Positions 8,391 through 13,195 of a stretch of 13,195 bases of DNA are shown here, one piece after another. Each line of letters begins with the position of its first letter. Position 1 is the first letter of the stretch. The notes beneath the pieces were generated by a model. It worked only from the letters and a program-made list of their open reading frames with translations, searched no databases and was not told the origin of the DNA. The position numbers and the translations under genes are program-made. The stretch is from Calditrichaceae bacterium. Lineage in GTDB: Bacteria; Calditrichota; Calditrichia; Calditrichales; Calditrichaceae. The stretch lies in assembly GCA_030622395.1 (NCBI GenBank), contig JAUXGF010000014.1, positions 1 to 13,195 on the forward strand, read 5' to 3'.

Positions 8391-8396
8391 CTCCTT
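8391..8396 (-). promoter_or_regulatory. Ribosome binding site that sets a TTG start for lysS
   Basis: A perfect AAGGAG lies six bases (ACTGTA) upstream of TTG at 8384-8382. No ATG or GTG with a comparable site lies near, and the start gives the usual LysRS N-terminus. The site lies just downstream of the G/C-rich repeat block in the transcript. Confidence 0.8.
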
Positions 8397-8420
8397 AGTA
8401 ATCTTTTTTTGTAGACGAGC

Positions 8421-8498
8421 AATTTCCCCCTTAAAAAAGGGGGTTAGGGGGTTGTAAAAATGCAAACCCACCCCTAGCCCCTCCCGAGAGGGGAATCT
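8421..8498. repeat. G/C-rich double-hairpin repeat between prfB and lysS
   Basis: This block contains two strong stem-loops: CCCCCTT-AAAA-AAGGGGG (8426-8443, 7-bp stem) and CCCCTC-CCGA-GAGGGG (8478-8493, 6-bp stem). Between them are runs such as TTAGGGGGTTG and ACCCACCCCTAG. The base composition is far from the AT-rich neighbours. The style matches short dispersed repeats seen between genes of several environmental bacteria, though I could not search for copies. Transcripts running from prfB into lysS would carry both hairpins just ahead of the lysS ribosome site. Neither stem is followed by a long T-run on the transcribed strand, so a classic terminator is not indicated. Confidence 0.7.
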
Positions 8499-8511
8499 GA
8501 ATATTCAATTA

Positions 8512-9619
8512 TCAATTAGCGTTGTCCTCGAATGCGACGAGATATTGTTCAATAAAGCGGTCTAAATCGCCGTCCATTACTTGCTGCACATTACTGGTTT
8601 CAACATTTGTCCTGTGATCTTTAATCATATTATAAGGATGGAAAACATACGACCTTATTTGATTACCCCAGCCTATTTCGGTTTTTGAATCGTCATATTC
8701 TTTACGCTTTTCCTTTTGCTCTTCCAGCTTTTTTTGATATAATCTTGAGGTTAAGATTTTTAAAGCGTTGGCTTTATTTTTATGCTGAGACCGTTCATTT
8801 TGACATTGAACGACAAGACCGGTCGGAATATGCGTAATTCGAATCGCCGAATCGGTTTTATTAACATGCTGCCCGCCGGCGCCGCTGGCACGGAAAGTAT
8901 CTATCCTTAAATCCACAGGATTGATTTCTATATCAATATTATTATCTATTTCAGGAAGAACAAAAACCGAAGCAAATGAAGTGTGCCTTCGGCTGTTAGC
9001 GTCAAACGGCGATATTCTTACTAAGCGGTGCACTCCGGCTTCCGCCCTGAGATAACCATAAGCATATTCGCCGGTAACTTCGATAGTTACGCTTTTAATG
9101 CCCGCCTCATCCCCGGCCTGTTGATCTAAAATACCGGTTTCAAATCCCTTGCGCTCGGCAAAACGTAAATACATACGCATCAGCATTTGAGCCCAATCCT
9201 GGCTCTCTGTGCCGCCGGCTCCGGGATGAATTGCTAATATGGCGTTTTTAGGATCGTCTTTTCCGCCCAACATTCTTTTAAACTCAAGATCGGCAATATT
9301 TTTTTTGATTAACGCCGCTTGTTCAGTTAATTCTTTATCCAAATCCGCATCCGGCTCTTCCCGCTGCAATTCGATAAGAATCTCAATATCATCTAATTCT
9401 GATTTGCAATTATTCCAAGCCCCGACCCAGTCTTTTCTTGAATTTATTTCCTTTAAAACGTCCTGAGCCTTTTCATTGTCTAACCAAAAGTTGTCGGCAA
9501 GCGTTTTTTTTTCAAGCTCTTTTAATTCAGTCTCTTTTTTATCGAGGTCAAAGATAACCCCGTAATTTATCTATTCGATTTTTGTAATCATTTATTCGCG
9601 CAATTAATTCTGATTCCAT
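8512..9619 (-). CDS. prfB: Peptide chain release factor 2 (RF2), programmed +1 frameshift
   Basis: RF2 ends translation at UGA and UAA. The gene is in two frames: 23 codons from ATG at 9619 up to an in-frame TGA (9550-9548), then the +1 frame from GAC at 9549 to the stop at 8514-8512. After the shift the protein is 368 residues, close to E. coli RF2 (365). SPF, the UGA/UAA-recognition tripeptide, falls at 203-205 (RISPFDANS). GGQ, the peptide-hydrolysis loop, falls at 248-250 (SGAGGQHVNK). The shifted reading restores the expected coiled-coil N-terminus (DLDKKETELKELEKK, KAQDVLKEINSRKDW). The start has AGGTGA (9627-9622), overlapping the TAG stop of the upstream SpoIID gene, so the two are coupled. 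A single-frame reading of the downstream part from a TTG at 9369 would wrongly delete the first 83 residues. Confidence 0.96.
9547..9562 (-). promoter_or_regulatory. prfB +1 ribosomal frameshift (recoding) site
   Basis: Codons 20-24 read CGG GGT TAT CTT TGA, followed by C. The slippery CTT-TGA-C core is identical to the known prfB recoding signal, and the G-rich CGGGG just upstream stands where the internal Shine-Dalgarno of E. coli (AGGGGG) stands. When RF2 is scarce, slow reading of UGA lets the ribosome slip one base forward on CTT and continue into GAC. This makes RF2 synthesis self-limiting. What is seen is the sequence; the mechanism is carried over from the family. Confidence 0.95.
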
Positions 9620-9625
9620 ATTCAC

Positions 9626-11242
9626 CTAATAAATTTTATTTATTTGACTATTTTCAAAATAATGCGTTAAAATATCATCAACTTTTTTTCCATCTTTAGC
9701 CATCATTGCCGCTCCTACTTTGCACAAGCCCACTCCGTGACCTTTACCTGCGCCGATAAATAAAAAGCTGATCGGCACGCCGTCACCGTCCACTTCCGGC
9801 TCAATATAAAAACAGGAACTGTTTAACAGCCCTTTTGAAAAAGCGGAACGAATATTTAACTCGCCGCTAATGCGCACATTTTTTAAACTTCCAAGAATCT
9901 CAATTTCTCTAATTCTTCCGGATACGCCCCGTTTTAATGGAATTATCTCATAAATAATACCTGCTTCTTCGCCTGTTTTATCCCGTAAAATATTTTCTAA
10001 TTCATTTCGTGTATAAAAAATTTCCCAACGGAAAGAATCAGCGCCGACTTTTAGCGACTGCGGCTGTTCTTTAGAAATAAGCTTACAATATACGTTCGGA
10101 CGGTTTAATATCCATTCTCTAACATTCTTTTCCTGAGTTAAATCTAACTGAGTATTATGGGAATCGCTTCCGTCGTATTTGCCTTTTGAAAATTTAAAAT
10201 CAACGCCAAGCCAAACTCCGCTGGCATTTTCGGTATGACCGCCGCAGGAATAAGTAAAGTAAGCGTTACAAATTTTATTATCTTTCCCTAAAACCATGCC
10301 GTCTGTTTCCGTTACCGCCTTTTCAATTACCGGATCATTACACTTTTCGCCAAAATATCTTAAACAATGTCCGTCGTTGCAAAAATCAAAATCCTCATCA
10401 AAATGTTTTTGTCCCAAACGTGCGAAAATCTCACTCCGTCCCACAATAGCCATACTTTTAGCATATTCAAGCGAAACCCGCTCTCCTATTTCAGAACAAA
10501 GAACTCCTTTTAGATAAGATTCTACAGGAATTTCATTTACTCCTGTCAACTTCTTAAATTCGTCAATTTTAACAATCAAAGCGCCCCGGTAAAACAGATT
10601 TTCATGATGCAGTTTTGACTCGATACTATTAAAAACTTCAAAATGCTGTAGTTCAAAATAAGAAGTATAATCTTTTGGGATTAGTTTAACGCCGTTTTTA
10701 ACCTCGGCGGAACATTCAAATTCCGAATCAAATATTTCGATTACACCGCTGCCGGGCTTTACCAATTGGCGGTGAATTCGGCAATGAGTTAAGGATCTAT
10801 ATCGTTTTGAATGGTGGCGCGCATCCCGCTCATCAACAAACGGCCCGGCTAAAATAACATATTTTTTATTTGAGGTAACCGCTTTATCATACAGATACAC
10901 ATCGCCGCCGACTCCCACTATTGATAGATTATTCTCATGTTTTTGATAAGAAGAGAATAATTGTTTTATCGTATCTAAATTTACAGATTCTCTTAATATT
11001 AAATAATATTGATATTTTGCCGGATTTGCCTGTTTGATTTTTATCCGCCAAGTTCGATTTTCCTCAATATTTTCTAAAACTTTATTTCCCCGTAAATCAT
11101 AGACGTCAAACAGATGAGTATCGTATTTCAAATCAACATATTGTTGGTTTTTAAAAATACAAATATTAACGGCAGGCTGTCCGTTTAATGTAGGAAAATT
11201 GATTCGGTTTTTTTGTCTCATAAGCAATAAAAATTGATCCAT
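9626..11242 (-). CDS. SpoIID/LytB domain-containing protein
   Basis: The C-terminal half is a SpoIID/LytB domain, the family of peptidoglycan-acting glycosidases and amidase enhancers. Numbered from the ATG at 11242 (538 residues), signs are IPVESYLKGVLCSEI (238-252, with the family's conserved Glu), the metal-site-like CNDGHC (288-293), AYFTYSCGGHTENASGVW (327-344), and the closing GAGKGHGVGLCKVGAAMMA. The N-terminal 230 residues are beta-rich. The stretch KKYVILAGPFVDERDARH (126-143) faintly resembles a SPOR repeat, which would fit glycan binding, but this is weak. No signal peptide is evident, which is odd for a wall enzyme. An in-frame TTG at 11257 adds five residues. The gene ends 6 bp before prfB and heads the minus-strand block. 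Confidence 0.88.
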   Translation of the reverse strand: MDQFLLLMRQKNRINFPTLNGQPAVNICIFKNQQYVDLKYDTHLFDVYDLRGNKVLENIEENRTWRIKIKQANPAKYQYYLILRESVNLDTIKQLFSSYQKHENNLSIVGVGGDVYLYDKAVTSNKKYVILAGPFVDERDARHHSKRYRSLTHCRIHRQLVKPGSGVIEIFDSEFECSAEVKNGVKLIPKDYTSYFELQHFEVFNSIESKLHHENLFYRGALIVKIDEFKKLTGVNEIPVESYLKGVLCSEIGERVSLEYAKSMAIVGRSEIFARLGQKHFDEDFDFCNDGHCLRYFGEKCNDPVIEKAVTETDGMVLGKDNKICNAYFTYSCGGHTENASGVWLGVDFKFSKGKYDGSDSHNTQLDLTQEKNVREWILNRPNVYCKLISKEQPQSLKVGADSFRWEIFYTRNELENILRDKTGEEAGIIYEIIPLKRGVSGRIREIEILGSLKNVRISGELNIRSAFSKGLLNSSCFYIEPEVDGDGVPISFLFIGAGKGHGVGLCKVGAAMMAKDGKKVDDILTHYFENSQINKIY

Positions 11243-11330
11243 CGTTATTAAAACCAAACAATTTAACTTCTTTTTATTTGGTAATCAAGCGGCGGCGGGC
11301 TCTAAATGGAATAAAGCAAATATATTTTTA

Positions 11331-11590
11331 TGGAAGGATGAAGAATTGAATTAGTGAATTACTGAATTATTGAATTAATGGAACGGGAAAAAATGGATTG
11401 ATGGATTGTTGGAGTGGTGGAGTAATGGAGTGATGATAAGAATCATTACTCCACCACTCCAATTCTTCACCAATTCATTAATTCCCCTTAGGAACTCTTG
11501 CGGAGCAATTCTTCTCCTACCCATCACTCCATTACTCCAGTACTCCAATTCTTCCACCAATTCATCAATTCATCAATTCAATAATTCAAT
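11331..11590. repeat. Octamer tandem arrays B (two converging arrays)
   Basis: On the plus strand from 11331 the sequence divides into 8-bp units: TGGAAGGA, TGAAGAAT, four TGAATTAN units (11347-11378), a 15-bp irregular segment, then two TGGATTGN and three TGGAGTNN units to about 11433. From about 11590 back to 11444 the minus strand carries the same unit types in the opposite direction. That side is interrupted by a roughly 38-bp unique segment (about 11484-11521) containing GGAACTCTTGCGGAG. The two halves face each other and form a large fold-back. Small open frames on both strands here (about 60 codons) are only translations of the repeat. The plus-strand segment at 11537-11590 closely matches array A at 6816-6866. 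Confidence 0.85.
11409..11462. repeat. Perfect 19-bp inverted repeat at the junction of the two octamer arrays
   Basis: The arms at 11409-11427 and 11444-11462 are exact complements over 19 bases, with a 16-base loop. The stem is made of converging TGGAGTGG and TGGAGTAA units. There is no T-run after either arm, so it is not a typical terminator. It lies between the divergent SpoIID and nuclease-fold genes and could be extruded or form a strong RNA hairpin if transcribed. Confidence 0.8.
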
Positions 11591-11781
11591 TCCTAACCTA
11601 TGCTGAACTGTTATCTTTGTTTTAAGTAACATAAATTTGAATAATGTGATTAACTTTGATAATATAAATTTTATTTGTCTTAATTTCTGTTTAAATTAAA
11701 ACTATAAGAATACAGTAAAAACAAGATTTTTAATAACAGCTGTCCGCTGAGCGCTGATAGCTGATAGCTTTTCCCGATTAC
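11591..11781. other. AT-rich upstream region of the plus-strand lipoprotein gene
   Basis: About 190 bp of AT-rich sequence without an open frame. It includes a short repeat at 11738-11770 (GCTGTCCGCTGAGCGC followed by two tandem TGATAGC units), which again looks like a dispersed intergenic repeat. The promoter of the downstream gene must lie here or in the octamer arrays, but I see no well-spaced -35/-10 pair that I would call. Confidence 0.45.
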
Positions 11782-11786
11782 AGGAG
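11782..11786 (+). promoter_or_regulatory. Ribosome binding site that sets a TTG start
   Basis: AGGAG lies seven bases before TTG at 11794-11796. No ATG or GTG is available before the signal peptide, so this decides the start of the lipoprotein gene. Confidence 0.8.
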
Positions 11787-11793
11787 TCTTTAT

Positions 11794-12729
11794 TTGTTTT
11801 TTAGATATAGTAAATACAGAATTATAATATATCTTTTTCTATTTTCTTTTGTATTAGCGTGTAATAAACGCATTAATGATTCCGAGGGTACGCCTGATGA
11901 TTCGTTGGTTGAACGGGTGGGAAGTGAATCTACTTTTGAGATTGCAACCTGGAACATTGAAAATTTTCCCATAGACGCCGCTTCTACTGTTGATAATGTA
12001 AAGACAATTATCAATGATCTGGATATCGATTTAATTGCTGTTCAGGAAATTGCCAGCATAAGTTCATTTAATAGTTTACTGTCCCAGCTTCCCGGCTGGG
12101 AAGGTGAATTATCCGACTATACTTACAGCAGTGTAAATTATCAGAAAGCCGGAATTTTATATAAATCAGATATGATCAGTTTGAGCAATGTACACGATTT
12201 ACCTATAAACGGTTATACCGAGGATGACAAAACAGCTTTCCCGCGTCCGCCTTTTTACGCTTATGTCGAGGTCAGGGATAATACAGGTATAAAATTTGAC
12301 TTTAATATTATTGTGCTTCATTTAAAGGCTTATCCTGATGAAGAAAGTGAAGCGCGGAGACGGTTAGCCTGCACTTTACTTAAAGAATATATTGATCAGC
12401 AAATAGCCGCCGGCGCCGATTCTGATTTTGTAGTATTGGGCGATTGGAATGATGAACTTACGGATAGGGAAGAGGATAATGTTTTTACTTCATTTTTAGA
12501 CGATTCAAGTCATTATACTTTTTTAACACAATCAGTTGTGGATAAAAGCTCATATATCCCAATAAGCGGATTAATTGATCATATTTTAATTACCGTCAAT
12601 GCCGAAGATGATTATAACGGCGGTAAAACGGAAGTATTATATTTGGACAATCAATTTTATCATTATCTTTCTCAGGTTTCCGATCATCGTCCCGTGGCGG
12701 CTATTTTTAAGGGTTTTAGTATCGAATGA
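11794..12729 (+). CDS. Endonuclease/exonuclease/phosphatase (EEP) family lipoprotein
   Basis: This 311-residue protein starts with a lipoprotein signal peptide: basic residues, a hydrophobic core IIIYLFLFSFV, and lipobox VLAC with the lipidated Cys at 23. The rest is the EEP (DNase I/AP endonuclease-like) fold with its metal and catalytic residues in order: TWNIENF (Asn54), AVQE (Glu85), VLHLKA (His176), LGDWND (Asp217, Asn219), LIDHIL (Asp263) and SDHRPV (Asp297, His298). The active site looks complete. It should act outside the cytoplasm as a metal-dependent phosphodiesterase, on extracellular DNA, RNA or phospho-substrates; which one cannot be told. The start is TTG behind a strong AGGAG. 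Being exported by the Lol route would link it to the lolC/lolD genes only in a general way. It stands alone on the plus strand. Confidence 0.9.
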   Translation: MFFRYSKYRIIIYLFLFSFVLACNKRINDSEGTPDDSLVERVGSESTFEIATWNIENFPIDAASTVDNVKTIINDLDIDLIAVQEIASISSFNSLLSQLPGWEGELSDYTYSSVNYQKAGILYKSDMISLSNVHDLPINGYTEDDKTAFPRPPFYAYVEVRDNTGIKFDFNIIVLHLKAYPDEESEARRRLACTLLKEYIDQQIAAGADSDFVVLGDWNDELTDREEDNVFTSFLDDSSHYTFLTQSVVDKSSYIPISGLIDHILITVNAEDDYNGGKTEVLYLDNQFYHYLSQVSDHRPVAAIFKGFSIE

Positions 12730-12898
12730 TTGCAGAAATGGTATTTTCTATTATCATTGTATATAGTTCTGATTCTGATAAATCGGGAGGGAAAATTTTA
12801 ATATCAGATAAGCCCGGCTTGGCGCTAAGAAGTTTTGGTTAGTTGGCACAGGGACGTTTATCGAGGCTCTCGCAGTAGGGCAAGTACGCTCCGCTTTA

Positions 12899-12974
12899 CA
12901 TAATGTGGCGTTATAAAACAGCGCATTTTTTTGAAAGCCTTTTTAAGGCGGCGCTGTTATATAACAACATTATG
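12899..12974. repeat. Nested imperfect inverted repeat
   Basis: The arms 12899-12924 and 12951-12974 are complementary over most of their length: CATAATGT at the outer ends pairs with ACATTATG, and AACAGCGC at the inner ends pairs with GCGCTGTT, with a few mismatches between. The 26-base loop holds its own small hairpin, GCCTT-TTT-AAGGC. Complementarity extends outward when about 10 extra bases on the left (ACGCTCCGCT region) are looped out, so that GCAAGT (left) meets ACTTGC (right). The build is that of a MITE-like or recombination-site-like stem. Confidence 0.65.
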
Positions 12975-13048
12975 CAAACTTGCTTATCCGCCTCAGTAGT
13001 GTCTTATGGGTACAAGAAAGGAGTTTTTCGCCTAAGAAGGAAAGAGCC

Positions 13049-13064
13049 TGACTTAAGTAAGTCA
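13049..13064. repeat. Short perfect dyad
   Basis: TGACTTA and TAAGTCA form perfect 7-bp arms around an AG centre. This could be an operator half-site pair for the gene expected to the right, or chance in AT-rich DNA. Confidence 0.35.
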
Positions 13065-13195
13065 TTATCTTACGGAAACAATAAAACAATATATGTAAAA
13101 TTTTTTGTGTTATATAAGTTCAGTATATTACAACTATGTAAACAAAATAAATAAGTAATATTTGTTAAAAATTGAATTTTAAAAATTACTTGACA

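Larger units (their letters stand above)
12730..13195. other. Non-coding right end of the window
   Basis: I see no gene I can support in these 466 bases. An 83-codon open frame (12903-13154) starts inside an inverted repeat, has no ribosome site and no recognisable domain. Contents: CACAGGGAC plus GTTTATCG at 12847-12863, whose complements also occur as two separate blocks inside palindromic element copy 1; the inverted repeat at 12899-12974; a dyad at 13049-13064; and a final TTGACA at 13190-13195 that could be the -35 box of a promoter for a gene beyond the edge. Confidence 0.6.

Noticed and set aside
8426..8443. Rho-independent terminator after prfB
   Set aside because: The stem is strong, but on the minus (transcribed) sense it is not followed by a T-run, and the block looks like a repeat.
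9370..9619. prfB as a frameshifted pseudogene
   Set aside because: The frame break is exactly the CTT-TGA-C recoding signal with an upstream G-rich site, and the joined product is full length with SPF and GGQ intact.
11375..11606. Two overlapping ~60-codon frames on opposite strands (11375-11560 minus, 11406-11606 plus)
   Set aside because: Both are translations of the octamer repeats, which lack stops in some frames; repetitive composition and no ribosome site.
11790..12014. 74-codon minus-strand frame opposite the start of the EEP lipoprotein
   Set aside because: It lies wholly antisense to a gene with a clear lipobox and active-site motifs.
12903..13154. 83-codon plus-strand frame at the right end
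   Set aside because: It begins inside the inverted repeat, shows no domain and has no Shine-Dalgarno before its ATG.

Overview
The window looks like chromosomal DNA of a low-GC Gram-negative bacterium. Lol lipoprotein-export genes and a diacylated-lipoprotein signal support the Gram-negative call. The SpoIID/LytB-type protein and the style of its intergenic repeats recall the Bacteroidota-Ignavibacteria-Calditrichota side of the FCB group, but this placement is inference from gene style and no phylogenetic marker here settles it. No rRNA, tRNA, CRISPR array, integrase or transposase was seen.

Layout: from about 11.2 kb down to position 1 every gene is on the minus strand. In order of transcription they are a SpoIID/LytB-domain protein, prfB (release factor 2, with an intact programmed +1 frameshift), lysS, a LolC/LolE-type permease, an orphan YgiT-type zinc-finger antitoxin-like gene, lolD, recG, a GtrA-family membrane protein, and an FAD-dependent oxidoreductase that runs off the left edge. 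Only one gene is on the plus strand, a lipoprotein of the endonuclease/exonuclease/phosphatase fold (11794-12729). It diverges from the SpoIID gene across a 0.54 kb repeat-rich gap. The last 466 bases hold no convincing gene.

How the genes work together: prfB and lysS form a translation block. The two lol genes would make a lipoprotein-release pump, but the usual adjacency is split by a 670-bp insert carrying the antitoxin-like gene. RecG is a stand-alone repair helicase. GtrA plus the FAD enzyme look like the start of a cell-surface sugar or polyprenol-lipid cluster continuing to the left.

The most unusual content is between the genes. Most larger gaps contain a different short dispersed-repeat family: (i) arrays of 8-bp units in strict register (6755-6875 and 11331-11590); (ii) palindromic elements with CTGAACGAAAA-type ends that bracket the antitoxin-like gene (4835-5405); (iii) a double G/C-rich hairpin block between prfB and lysS; (iv) a 7-bp repeat region before recG; (v) a nested inverted repeat at 12899-12974. 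Two genes (lysS and the nuclease-fold lipoprotein) most likely start at TTG behind strong Shine-Dalgarno sequences.

No wholly new multi-gene system is evident. The two leads most worth following are the octamer arrays and the repeat-bracketed orphan antitoxin cassette.
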